Source: Setomelanomma holmii
Lineage: Eukaryota > Ascomycota > Dothideomycetes > Pleosporales > Phaeosphaeriaceae
Reading direction: 5' to 3'
NCBI GenBank assembly: GCA_010015745.1
Contig: ML978195.1
Location: forward strand, 124,001-188,000
DNA length: 64,000 bases
Below the pieces are notes generated by a model. It was not told where the DNA came from. It searched no databases and saw only the letters and a list, made by a program, of their open reading frames with translations. Position 1 is the stretch's first letter. The number at the start of each line of letters is the position of its first letter. Positions 31,769-42,571 of the stretch are shown in pieces. Made by a program: the position numbers and the translations under genes.

Positions 31769-32553
31769 GTTGACGTGTCGAGCCGCTCAGTCCGCTCTAG
31801 AGAAAGATTGAAGTAGACATGGAGGATGCTCATATAGCTAGCAAAGGGCTGCAGACGACCGTAGCTGTTCAATGAAAACGTATCCAGCTCTGTACCTGAT
31901 GTTATGCATGTACCATGAGTGGAGATATCGTCGACAGTCCTCGGAGAACCACGTAGCGAAGATTTCTAGAGACCGCTAAGGTTCAAGGATCGCGAAGCTG
32001 AGGGCTTTTTTGTGCGATTGTTCCGGACGTTGTTCAACAGCTGCTGATCGTACATCAACCGTGACGGGAGCGTATAGCGAGCTACAAGTCGAGTGAGCCG
32101 TCACTTATCCCTGGCGAAGCCCAGAGCATTTTGCAGGCAGCATCACTACTCTCTGCGATGTTGCTGTTGAGGAGTTGTAGGACGAACGTCTGAAGCACAA
32201 TCGGACATTGAAGCTATAGTTTCACGCTAGGCTACTTTCGGTTTTCTCATCCATGCTAACACAATATCTTGGATCCATTTATACCATCAAGGGTTCATTG
32301 CTGATCATTGATGCAATGACAGCGAGAAAATAAGTAGCGTATCACGCGTTTGCTGCAGCCTCCAGGCACGTAATCACTCAGATCAAACTCAGCAATTCGC
32401 AGCCATTTCGATATTGTACCATAGCGCATCGTCAAAAATCATGGCAAGACACCTGACACTTGCATCCTCTACTAATCTCCCTTCTGTCCCTAGTGTGGCC
32501 AGCCTTGGATACACAGACCACATCTTCTGTGCATTTCATACTCTTCATGATCC
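31769..32553. other. Intergenic region
   Basis: Converging 3' flanks of paralogue B and the CUE gene. No gene or repeat recognised. Confidence 0.4.
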
Positions 32554-33168
32554 CTACTGCGTATCCAACTCTCCCAACATCTCCCTCGTCGCGCTCAAAC
32601 TCTTACTATCCCCATAAATCGCCGCAATCAAACTCCCATCAATCTTCGGAAACTCGCGCTGCAACACCTCCACATTCTGATCATGCTCGTCCTTTCTGCC
32701 CGCGGCCTCGTAGCTCTGCATCACTTCAATCTGATGCGAGCGGTCCTGGCCTGTCGGAAGTGCTAGATCCGTGCCGGAGCGACGGGGTGGCAGGCCTGGT
32801 GGGATTTCCTCGTTTGAGTGTTGGGGAAGATGGGGCTGGTCTTGGGCAGCGTAGGCGGGATGTTGCTCTGTGGGGTAGGATGGGTGCGAATCTTGTTGAT
32901 AAGGAGAGGACTCGGTGCCGGAGTAGTAGTGCTGGCTTGGCGGGTGGGATGAGAGTGGTTGTTGGTGGGGTGGTGGGTGGTCAGGTGGTTGGTATTGGCC
33001 TTGATGTGCATCCGAGGCCCACGGGTCCTGCGGTTGATGTTGGTCTTGATATGATGGGTATGGGGTTGGGTTCTGGTAGCCTTGGCCCGAGCGGTCGTTT
33101 TGCCTGGTGGTCTGGCTAGACTCGTCTTGCCAGGGATTGCCGGAGTCGTTGGGTCCGTGAGATGCCAT
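32554..33168 (-). CDS. CUE-domain, Pro/Gln-rich protein
   Basis: Single exon, 204 residues. The first 130 residues are disordered and rich in Gln, Pro, His, Ser and Tyr (SYQDQHQPQDPWASDAHQGQ type). A short motif IPPGLPPRRSGTDLALP follows. The C-terminus is a CUE domain, about residues 160-204: NVEVLQREFPKIDGSLIAAI then YGDSKSLSATREMLGEL. CUE domains bind ubiquitin through an (M/F)(F/L)P motif; here it is EFPKID, with the dileucine partner replaced by ML. Many fungal proteins have this layout, acting in ubiquitin-dependent trafficking or degradation; the precise partner is not visible. No membrane segment. The opposite strand has long shadow frames due to Pro-rich codons. Confidence 0.8.
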   Translation of the reverse strand: MASHGPNDSGNPWQDESSQTTRQNDRSGQGYQNPTPYPSYQDQHQPQDPWASDAHQGQYQPPDHPPPHQQPLSSHPPSQHYYSGTESSPYQQDSHPSYPTEQHPAYAAQDQPHLPQHSNEEIPPGLPPRRSGTDLALPTGQDRSHQIEVMQSYEAAGRKDEHDQNVEVLQREFPKIDGSLIAAIYGDSKSLSATREMLGELDTQ

Positions 33169-34217
33169 GGTTCCGTGGAGCTTTTCGAGGTGAAGGTGAT
33201 GGGTTACGCGAGGTTAGACGGCGGCTTCTTCTTATAATGTCGAGGTGTGGCAATGCGCAACGTGCAATCTTGAGGCTGAGTGTTGTTAGACCTTGATCTG
33301 CGGGGCGCGGAAAGGTTGGGTGACGTATGCGCTTAATCCACCCGAGGCACCCCTGTCTTGCGGGCCGCATTAGCGCGCTTTCAATCTCAGTCGCTTTTGA
33401 TCTGGACAACATCAACCTTCAACAGCCCTTCTCGTTCTAAGACAAAGTATAGCGAGTCCAAATCTCACGATTGCAATATGTCGCCCACAATCCCGCTTGT
33501 GCACATGCTTTTACCCAATGCTATAATAGACACACATTCAAAGCAAGACTGTCGTGTTGTGTAACCCTCTTCAAGCGCCTCTTTGCATCCATGTTCTCCT
33601 TGCATAACGCTAGATATCTCATCTAACTCGCAGCGGGATGCTTCATACGTTTAAGCCTACGATGCACTTCATCACTATAGCTCCATCATCGCTCGAGATA
33701 CTTCGCGCCTATCTAATCCCATAATTTCCTCACGATAGTGGCAATCGCACAGTCTCTCCCAACACTCATCTTACGGCGTCTGAGTGCCCTGCCTAGCACG
33801 TCTGTGATAATGCGCAGTCTTTGCGAAACCTTCACGCCGCGCTCGGACCTGAAAGATTCGAGCAGCGTCGTCTATGTGAGCGACGAACAAATCCACAAAA
33901 ACTGGCGACAATCCATGGAGGCTACTCTGGCTGCAAAACGCAAAGGCATGGTTTGATCCCACTTTCAGATATTGATCAAAATAAGAAGGCTTAAGTCATG
34001 TGGGAGCAGTAGCCAACGAGAAGCATAATGAAGAGAGGAAGAAGGAAAAGCAAACACAGCTGACTTGCAAGGAGAGGAACGCCGAAAAACACTCAAAGAA
34101 GAAAGAGAAGGCGCAGAAAGAGAGCAAGTCTATGTAATGATGCGGATTATGCCATGGATGAGACTTGCATGTTATGATGTTTGATATTAACGTTAAGGGT
34201 AATGATCTATATGTGAA
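33169..34217. other. Intergenic region
   Basis: Promoter of the CUE gene and 3' flank of IST1. A plus-strand frame at 33738-33956 and an A-rich, Lys/Glu-coding tract at about 34020-34135 could be exons of a small basic protein, but no splice joins them in a convincing way. Confidence 0.35.
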
Positions 34218-35265
34218 TCACCGCTTCAATTGCGCAAACCTCTTCGCCAACTCATCTACATCCGGGATCTTGCCTAGCCCATCCTCCTTCTTAGCCGGTT
34301 TCTTCACCTCACTAGTCTTCGCCACCTTCGCTGCAGCCGCCCCAGGTAACTTCAGTTTCGGCGCTACATTATCCGAGCTCGGACTCGGCGGGACTACTCT
34401 CAACGGACTCTGGGGTCCCAATTTCCTCGGCGGCGTAGCTTTGACCAATTCCTCCCTCTCATCTTCCTTCTCCGCATCAAATGGGTCTTCTAGAAGCCTA
34501 CCTTCTTCCTCCGCAACGCCAGATGAGGGTTCGTCATCGTCATCGTCATCGTCTCCCGCCGACTTTGACTCGCCAAAGGGTACGCCGTAGAACCGCGCGA
34601 TTTCGCTAAGATACGCATCAACCAATTCCGTACTCGGCGTTTCAACACGCAACTTCTTCACCACACGCTCCGCCACACCCTCGCCCTCCATACTCGCCAG
34701 CGCAACATCCTTGCCGAACTTCTCCACCAACAGTGCCCTCACTGTATGCATCTCCTTGATTTCTGTGCGCGGCGCGGCGTATATTATACTCCGGACGGCC
34801 TCTTCGAGCGCGGGATCGAGCGGGATAGCAGGCGATGTCGCGGTTGCAGGCGACGATTCGAGCAGTTGTGAGCGCGCGAGCAGCAGTTCGGAATAGAGTT
34901 CGAGGATCTCATGGAGTTCGGTGGTAATGTCGGAGCGAATGATGTTTTCGACACGTATTCGTGCGGATTGGACCTTGCCGGCCTGTTGCGATGTGATCAG
35001 TGTTGTGTTTGTAGTATAAATGTGGATGCCTATAGCTCCATCGCAAAGCACCACATGTTATGAGAAATGACACACCTCCAAAAGCTGCGCCATTTCTCTC
35101 CTCTGCTGTTTCGCCTTTGCGCTATCCTTTTGTTGCACCATGCGCAATCTCGATATCGACAACTTGAGCTGTACCTTGAGCTTGGCCTACTGCGCGTTAG
35201 CTATCCAGTTCTCTAGCACGCCTCCATCCGTGACAACGCACGACTAACGAAGCTGCCGGCGCCAT
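34218..35265 (-). CDS. ist1: IST1-like ESCRT-III protein
   Basis: Regulates ESCRT-III and Vps4 in multivesicular body sorting; cytosol and endosome. Three exons: 35265-35245, 35186-35076 and 34982-34218. Intron 2 (34983-35075, GTGTGT to ACAG) is clear. Intron 1 (35187-35244) has a weak GTCGTG donor, but it is the one that keeps phase and gives MAPAASL-AKLKVQLKLSISRLRM, matching the family start. The IST1 domain follows: QQRREMAQLLEAGKVQSARI, RVENIIRSDITTELHEILE, LYSELLLARSQLLES and APRTEIKEMHTVRALLVEKFG. After about residue 190 the protein is disordered with an Asp run (GDDDDDDDEPSS) and PP/KK-rich segments, and ends with IPDVDELAKRFAQLK, an MIM-like helix for Vps4 binding. About 298 residues. 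Confidence 0.88.
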
Positions 35266-35748
35266 GATTACTGTCTATGTCGCGAAGGGTGTATGTCTGG
35301 AAGAAAGATATGGTGGTGGTGGTGAAGTTTAGTGGCTGAGGATTGCTTGTTGGAAGTGCAGTCGCATCGCGGGACAAGCTGGAACATGGGAGGTGGGATG
35401 CATGGCGGGGTCGCTGGACCCTGGTTGTGTGTGGCTGTGCAAACGCGTCGTGTCGCCTCATCTACGCCAGGACACCCAGTACTACTAGCAACCTCTTCAC
35501 GAGCGGTATCTTGGATAACGATGAAGGTTTGTGGAAGTAACTTCTATAGTTGTTCTCTCTCCATACAATTCAATATACCGTGTTTTCCTCTTTGCAAGGC
35601 GTTCAGGCCCACCCCTCCGCGCGGCCGTTCAAACATCCTCTCTTGAACCTGACCTCACCACATACATTCTCCATCTCTTCTTTCCTTGATTCCATACACG
35701 TCTTACTCTCATACCCATCTCTAATATCACCAAATCTTCACTTTCAAA
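35266..35748. other. Divergent promoter region of IST1 and the HAD gene
   Basis: 483 bp between the starts of IST1 (-) and the HAD-like gene (+). The right side has a pyrimidine-rich leader (about 35640-35745), typical of fungal 5' ends. Confidence 0.5.
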
Positions 35749-36560
35749 ATGCCCTCCCAAAAAGCAATATTCTTCGACCTAATGGGCACATGCACCGACT
35801 GGCTCTCCTCCCTTCTCCCCCTCTTCCACACCCTCCCCGAGCATCCCTCTCTCCAACCTCCAGAACACAAACTGCGCGAAATGGCACTCGCATGGCGCGC
35901 CAGCTTCTTCACCGACATCCACTCTCGTTTCGCCCATAACCTTCCACAAGAAGACATCGACACGACGCACCGCCGCGTCCTCGACCACTTACTCTCTGAG
36001 CGCGAAATCGGGTTTGACATTTGGACCGAAGAAGATTGACGAAGTTAGTAGCGCAGTGGCATATCCAAACTCCCTGGCCAGACGTCGTTCCCGCCCTCAA
36101 TCATCTCAGACAACTTCCCAAATCACCCTTCCCAATCGTCTTAGCAAACAGCACCACACGCCTCCAACTAGACATCGCTACTTCATCCCACATCCCCTTC
36201 ACACACTCTTCTCCTCGCAACTCCTGGGGTACACCAAGCCCTCCCCACTTATGTACCAGCACGCCATATCGCTCGCCTGCCTCGACCCAGCCGACTGCGT
36301 GATGCTCGCAAGTCACTTGTACGATCTCGAGGCTGCCAAGGGAGTGGGAATGAGGACTGTGTATGTGCATCGGAGCACTGAGGATGTTGGTATTAATATC
36401 AATTTGGAGGGGGTGCATGGGTATGTGGATGTGTATGTTGATGGGAGGGAAGAGAGGTTGAGGGGGGGTTTGGGGAGGTTGTTGAGAGGTTGGTTGGGAT
36501 GTGGGAGAGGGGGGAGTGGTGATTGGGGGAAAAGGTTGATGGTTGGTGTTGATATGGTGA
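35749..36560 (+). pseudogene. HAD-superfamily hydrolase (2-haloacid dehalogenase-like) with two 1-nt deletions
   Basis: HAD-fold hydrolase similar to type II haloacid dehalogenases. Segment 1 (35749-36039) reads MPSQKAIFFDLMGTCTDWLS, with the nucleophile Asp of motif I, on to GFDIWTEED and a stop. The homology continues in the next frame with LVAQWHIQTPWPDVVPALNH and FPIVLANSTTRLQLDI (motif II), then again shifts to SSQLLGYTKPSPLMYQHA (motif III Lys) and DCVMLASHLYDLEAAKGVGM (motif IV). Each shift equals loss of one base, near 36030-36042 and near 36196-36208, and there is no room for an intron because the homology is continuous. The third frame has no stop before 36853 and runs into antisense MSH2, so the 3' end is also altered. 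All catalytic motifs remain, so the decay is recent or due to base-calling errors. Confidence 0.65.
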
Positions 36561-36628
36561 GAAGAACGCCGAAGGAGCCCATATTACAGACGCGGAACAC
36601 TTTGCCCATTAAATCATACCTAGGTGTG

Positions 36629-39496
36629 TTACAACGCCTGTATGCCTTTGAAGAACCCATTCGCCTGGAGTGCCTGGTTCTCCCGAACAAGTTCCTTCAT
36701 CCTCTCGACTTGCTGCTTCTTGGTCAAGCCTTGAGTCTCAACCTCGTGCTTCCACTTCGCCAACATCTCTTTGAGCATGCGGCTACCATCTTCGACTTCT
36801 TCCTTGCTCGCTTGCACGTAGCTCTCCTCGTGCTTGCCCGAGAAGTCTTCTAGCTCATCTGCCTTGCGCTTTGCCATATTAATGACTTTCTGCGGGAAAC
36901 GAACCAGTTCAGCAACGTGAATGCCGAACGACTGATCGGAGAAGCCAGGCTCGACTTTGTACAGTAGTGTAACTTCGCGCTTCTTTTGCACGCCGCTGTC
37001 GGTCTCGGAAGTACCTTCAGAGATGTGTGCGACGACGTGCAGATTTTGGACCTGCGGGTACGTGTCCACCAGTGCCGTTAGCTCATGGAAGTGAGTTGCG
37101 AAGAGAGCGAACGCGCCGATCTCTTTGATAATATACTCTGATATGGCCCAAGCGAGACCGAAGCCATCGTATGTACTGGTACCACGGCCAAGCTCATCAA
37201 TGATGATAAGGGACTCTTTCGTGGCGGACTTGAGGATGTTGGCGGTCTCCAGCATCTCTGCCATGAACGTGGACACGCCCTTGATCTGACTGTCGCTTGC
37301 GCCGACCCTCGCGAGGATGCAGTCAAAGATGGTCAGCTCTGCCTCAGCTGCCGGCACAAAACATCCAATCTGCGCCATGAGTGCGATGACACCGGTCTGT
37401 CGAATGAAGGTCGACTTTCCGCCCATGTTCGGACCAGTGATGATAAGGAATTCACTCTCTCCACGTGTCAAGCCGATGTCGTTGGTGATGAACGAGATGT
37501 CATCTTGCATTTCCATACATGGATGTCGCGCTTCCTTGAGGATTGTGTTGCCAGTGCCGCGCGGATGCATCTTCGGTCGAGTGTAGGAGGTCGGAGCGTG
37601 AACAGAAACATGCGCAAACGCCACAATGACATCGAGATGTGCCAGCACAGCTGCTAGCTTCTCCACTACTGGTACGTACGACGACGCAACCGACACGACT
37701 TCACTGACCAGACCCGATTGCGTCCTGTTATAATTCTCTGACAACTGGTCGAACTCTCGCCGCTTGTCTTGCAATGTTGATGTGGTGAAGTATACACCAT
37801 TCTTCTGTGTCTGTATCTCCTGATACTGCTTCTTCTGCCTGATGCAGCCAGACTCGTTCCGTGTCAGCCGGAAGCACCAGCCATGGACCTTGTGATTCTC
37901 TAGGAAGAGCTTCTTCTCGGTGTCTTGGTTCAAATCGTTGCCCACTCGCATGTGCTCCGACTCCATATCGCGCTTCAGCTTGTCTAAACGCTTTCGAATG
38001 GTCCGCAGCGACTCGTCAAACTCAGGCTTGATGATGAATTCGTGGTTGTCGAGCGCTTCGATATCAACCGTCGTCTCCACCATGTCCTGGAGTCCTGCGA
38101 ACGCAGTCGCGTAGTGGCGCAGCTTGTCTGTATATTCTGCATCAAGGGGATCTTTGTATTGCTCGTCCATCACCGACTCGAGGGAGCTGAGGAAGCCCGG
38201 CAACCGAATCACCACCTGGTATGCGCGAACAACATCTTCGAGATTGGCGACTTTGCGCTGGAACTTCTTCGCCAGGCGATAGAGGTCAGGTATCGAGCGA
38301 AGATGTTCTTCTTGCATGGTCTGCCTCAGCTCGGTGTCGTTTACAAAGGCCTCCACCAGCTGCTGTCGTCGCTCGATATCGTTGACATCCATCAGCGGCT
38401 GCTTCAGCCATTGTGCGAGCAATCGGCTGCCTGTTGGTGTTTTGCAGTGGTTCAGCAGGCCATACAAGCTCATGCTTTTGGCGCCGTCGCGAGGTCCAGG
38501 CATGAGATTCAGTGCCTTCAGTGCAGCGGCATCCAGCTTCATATATTGCGACAGATCGTGTTGGTATAGCTGGTACTGGCCAAAGTTCGACGAGTCCGAC
38601 ATGACGCCTAGGTATCGGATCAGACAAGCTGCCGCGCCCATGGCAAGCTTTTGGTCTGTCACCGGGAGTGTGCCGGCTGCTCCCTCAGTCTTCAGCAGCC
38701 GGGGAAGGTCTTGCTCGATGTCTTTTGTGCTAAAGTCTGCCTGGGCCCGCTCGGCGACGGCGCACCCGCAATTGTCTGCTATTGTCCGCAGCTTATTCAG
38801 CTCCACGTCCTTCTTGGAAGGATCAGTTTGAATCAGACACTCCTTCACGCCTAGCTGGATGAGGAGCGATTCGAAGTTCGAGTAGAGGTCATTGTCGAGA
38901 AATTCGGTGACACCAAGCTCCCGCACGCTGGCATCCGCAAAACAGACACCCACGCTTCGCGCCTCGGATGCCTTCGCGGTGACTTTGACTGCTAGTATGA
39001 TGGGGGCGTTCTCGATCTGACCGCCAAGCTCGTCTTCGAGGTCTTGTAGATTTCCCGGTGAGCCCTACAAATCGTTAGTACTGAAGCGACGTCTGCACGC
39101 CACAGTGACTTGCCTGCTTGACGATTTTCCAGTCCATGCGCTTGCCTGACGACTGCCATATCTCTATTCTCTTGCCGAGTCTGAAGAGTGCGTCTCGTAA
39201 CAAATTTCGGTACACCATGAGCGTCATGGTGACAGATTCGAGGCCTGGATCTCGTCCCAGCTTTCTGATAACGGCGGTAGTCTTGTACACCTGTGGATGC
39301 TTAGCATGCACCACCTTCGCTGAAGCATTCGGTCGCTTACTGTATTTGCAATGAATATGGCATCGTCGCCGTGGGCGCTGTAGTAGTCGCCACGGTCGAA
39401 TATGCGTATCGTATCATCATTCTTCTCGGGGAGATTGCGGAAGAACTTGCAGAACCCCGACTCGTCCTCCTCGCGCATCTCTGGTCTCGACGCCAT
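36629..39496 (-). CDS. msh2: DNA mismatch repair protein MSH2
   Basis: Core of MutS-alpha and MutS-beta, recognising mismatches and small loops; nuclear. Three exons: 39496-39341, 39290-39114 and 39064-36629, giving 922 residues, normal length. Intron 1 is 39291-39340 (GTAAGC to ACAG, GCTAAG branch). Intron 2 is 39065-39113 with a GC donor (CAG|GCAAGT), ACTAAC branch and GTAG acceptor, joining KIVKQ to GSPGNLQDLEDELGG. Order: N-terminal mismatch domain (MASRPEMREEDESGFCKFF, GDYYSAHGDDAIFIANTV), connector (SVGVCFADASVRELGV), lever and clamp, then the ATPase: Walker A TGPNMGGKSTFIRQ, SQIKGVSTFMAEM, Walker B IIDELGRGTSTYDG and ATHFHELTALV, and the C-terminal dimerisation helix. No lesion seen. 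Confidence 0.96.
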
Positions 39497-39610
39497 CTTC
39501 ACTCGGTTCTAGTCTGCAATGAAAGGAACGTGAAACAGAAGGAAAGCAATGTGGTGAAGTTGAGGAAGCGTGATGCTGCTGGCACTTTCGATCCGTGCTT
39601 CAATTGGCAG

Positions 39611-39624
39611 TCGCGTCGACGCGA
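39611..39624. promoter_or_regulatory. 14-bp palindrome with MCB-like cores upstream of MSH2
   Basis: TCGCGTCGACGCGA is a perfect palindrome 115 bp before the MSH2 ATG. It carries ACGCGA on both strands, close to the MCB site ACGCGT, and resembles the ACGCGACGCG site in the NASP/DPB2 promoter. In yeast MSH2 is an MBF target. Regulation here is inferred. Confidence 0.45.
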
Positions 39625-40712
39625 CACGCTAGTCCCAGAATGACGCTAAATGGATACGCTATGACCACCGCTTCTTTCGCCGCTCTTGTCTTCGCTTTCC
39701 GCACACTTTACTACAAAGGCTACTTTCTCACACCATGATCGTGCTTCTCATCACCTTCGAGTCAGGAACCATTGAGAACCACATGAGGTCGACAAGTGGA
39801 CACGCCAATGTCAGCCACTGCATCTTCCTTGCTCGTCACCTTTTCCAATTCTCGGTAATGGCCGATGAACGCGATATGCAATAGAACGCTCGGAATGGCT
39901 GCAAACTTGCGTAGCAAACACCAGAATGTCGCGCCACTCTTGAAGTCGGTGCTTCGGACAACGATTTGATTAATACTCTGCACGGCATATTGTGCAAGCA
40001 GTGCTAGATCATGGCTGCAATGGAGGAATCCATTGTCCGGCCGCACATGAAATGGGTCCACCTACAACGAGATATGTGCGCGCCAGAAGAGAGTGTCCTC
40101 GTCGTCAAAACCTCTGAATAGCCTTAAGCTTGTTGTTGTCAGGTAGCTGCATTTGGCTCATTAAATTCTAGAGGCCAGGTTAGAGTGGTTCGAGACATCG
40201 CTGACGAAACAAGGTCGAGGCTGCGCTAAACACAAACAATAGAGATGTTCTTCGTTCGCCGTACCAGTGTTGGATCGGATGCCAGTGCGTACCGGTATAT
40301 GGTGGCCGGCAAATAGCTGTTAGCATTATGGCTGTGAGCGTCGTGGGATTTGTGGCGCCATGACGTGGCCTTCCGTTTTACAGTCGGTCCGCTCCGTTTT
40401 GCCCTGGCCCAAGGCTTAGCAAAGCTTCTATTCGCAACGCGCCTCGGCCATCATCCGTGTAGAACCTAGTCGCAATCTACGCCAGTAGCCGATTGCGTCG
40501 GCACATCACCATGGATGGACTGGTCGCAATCTCTTCGGCCTCATTATACGCGTCTCGAAGCCTGCGCAACGCACTCCGGGGTCGTCATGTCTTGCGCATG
40601 CTACTTTTGTGCATGCGAACACTTTACGGCGCGTACATAGTCAATAGACAAACTCCGAGTGTACACTGCACCAGTTGCAATTTGACTAGTTCTTTACAAA
40701 CATTTCTTCGTC
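39625..40712. other. Intergenic region
   Basis: Promoter regions of MSH2 (left) and of the lactonase-like gene (right). No coding frame with support, no repeat. Confidence 0.4.
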
Positions 40713-41966
40713 ATGCCTCGTCTTTCAACACTATCGTTGGCTGCTGCACTTGCGTCTCCCATCATCGCCGACTCACATTACTTCAATTCGGGCTTCTTTT
40801 CAGGTTCCACGATCGTCGGCGTCGAGTTTGATGACACGACAAATGCCTTGACCTTGAAGCAGAACATTTCCACCAAGGCTTCATCGGGGTCGAAATGGAT
40901 TGCTTTAGATGTCAGTACTTTGATCTCCACCATTAGATACTACAGCTACTGACCCTCTATAGCAACAAAAGAAAAACCTCTATGTCGGCACGACAGGCGC
41001 CTTCCAATCATACGCCATCACCGGCAACGGCAGTCTGGAATACTCGAGCGAAGTCGCACTCTCATCAGCATGCTCAAACGCAAACTTCATAACAGCAGCC
41101 TCAACCTCGCCATACACCGTCTTCGGCACCGCATACGGCACTGGTTGTCCCACCGAAGCCATCATGGTCGATGCTGACGGCGTGCTGCACTCCAATACCG
41201 CCAACTTTACATACAGCAACTCTTCCGGTGTCCACGGCACTGATCTCAGCCGCGACAATGCATTCTTGTATTCTGCTGACGACATGGGCAATGCAGTCTG
41301 GGTGCACTCATTGGATGCAACGACAGGCGCCGCGGAAGAGCTTCAGTACTTGGCTGCACCAAGCGGCGCGAATCCGAGACATTTGGCAGTTCATCCAAAT
41401 GGATTGTGGGTATATGTGATTTACGAAGAAGCGAATCAGCTCGCAGTGTACAAGCGCGACAATGAGACGGGCTTGTTGACAGACATAAACTCAACATACT
41501 TGCTCCTTCCGGAATGTAAGTCACCCCGGCATCCGTTATACTGCAAAAGTCAGGTTCATATTAACTCACTTGATTCAAAGCATTCACAAACTCCACCTCA
41601 TACTGGTCCGACGAAGTCAAGTTCTCCATCCCCTCCTCTTCAACTACCAACACCACTTCCCCCGCCTATCTCATCACCGGCACCCGATCTCATTCCACCA
41701 ACGCGACAGGCTTCGTATCCGGTTTCATCCTGGACCCCTCTACAGGCGCCATTTCGTCCCAGTCCTTCCTACTTCCGACTACAGCGAGCGGCGGATCAGC
41801 GAATGCGGTAGCCCCGGCGCCGTTTGATGAAAGGTATTTTGCGATTACGGATAGTGCGGCGAGTACGATTGAGATGTGGAGGATCGATGAGAATGGGTTG
41901 GGCGCGGAGAGCGTGGCGAGGTTGGGGTTAGGGAATGGGCCAGCGAATGTGGTTTGGGTTAGCTGA
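40713..41966 (+). CDS. Secreted lactonase / carboxy-cis,cis-muconate cyclase-like seven-bladed propeller
   Basis: Three exons: 40713-40910, 40963-41515 and 41581-41966, with introns 40911-40962 (GTCAGT) and 41516-41580 (GTAAGT), giving 378 residues. A signal peptide-like N-terminus (MPRLSTLSLAAALASPIIAD) suggests secretion. Sequence blocks typical of the lactonase (PF10282) propeller family: KNLYVGTTGAFQSYAI, SSGVHGTDLSRDNAFLYSAD, HSLDATTGAAEELQYL, NPRHLAVHPNGLWVYVIYEE and LLTDINSTYLLLPE, then AVAPAPFDERYFAITDS and NGPANVVWVS at the end. The fungal muconate cyclase that closes a lactone in the 3-oxoadipate pathway belongs here; the secreted forms have no settled substrate. His and Arg residues of the propeller centre seem present, but substrate cannot be read from the sequence. 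Confidence 0.85.
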
Positions 41967-42571
41967 GAGTCCTTAGGGTGTCGAGACATGACATGTTTTG
42001 GAAACGAAATTGACCGGTGCATACCTGCCTTGCGATAGGGTCAGCGCAGCTGTAGCAATTGTTGGACGGTAAAATGAGTAATAGACTCCAGTGAAGCTCC
42101 TCGCTCGAGAGTCTCGCTTCCCTTGGGCCAGGAGTTGGGGACGAATGGCGAGCCTTGTTTTGTACTGCATATGTAGCTTCCAAGACCCAGGATGAATGAT
42201 TCGCCATGTGTTCTCGGTACGCATACGGCAGTAATCGAAGCCAGTTGGCAAAGGTTGTTGAGGAGGCGTAGCAAACGCTAACCCGACATGGTCATCGCAG
42301 TGAAACATGCGGCAACTCAACCGAACAACTATGACTTTGGAAATTCGCTGTTGGTCCGGCTTTGCAATGCTTTAGACAGCAGCTTGGACATTTACATTAC
42401 CAACCACTGCAAATTTTGTTTTAACCAAATTGTACAGATGAGATTCTCTCGACAAGGTGGTACAGGAACGCTTCGAAGACTGACTGCATTCTAAATGATA
42501 CAAAATAATGACACTCCACTCTAGTCCATCTTCCGACCCTCATATTCAGACTGTCAGCGAGGCACTAACTT
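41967..42571. other. Intergenic region
   Basis: Converging 3' flanks of the lactonase-like gene and the GH3 gene. Nothing recognised. Confidence 0.4.

Noticed and set aside
32460..33119. Long plus-strand frame opposite the CUE-domain gene
   Set aside because: Gly/Val-rich translation caused by Pro/Gln codons on the other strand; no domain.
33738..34137. Small basic protein from a frame at 33738-33956 plus a Lys/Glu-rich tract at 34020-34135
   Set aside because: The A-rich tract gives Lys-rich translation in more than one frame, and no canonical splice joins the two parts convincingly.
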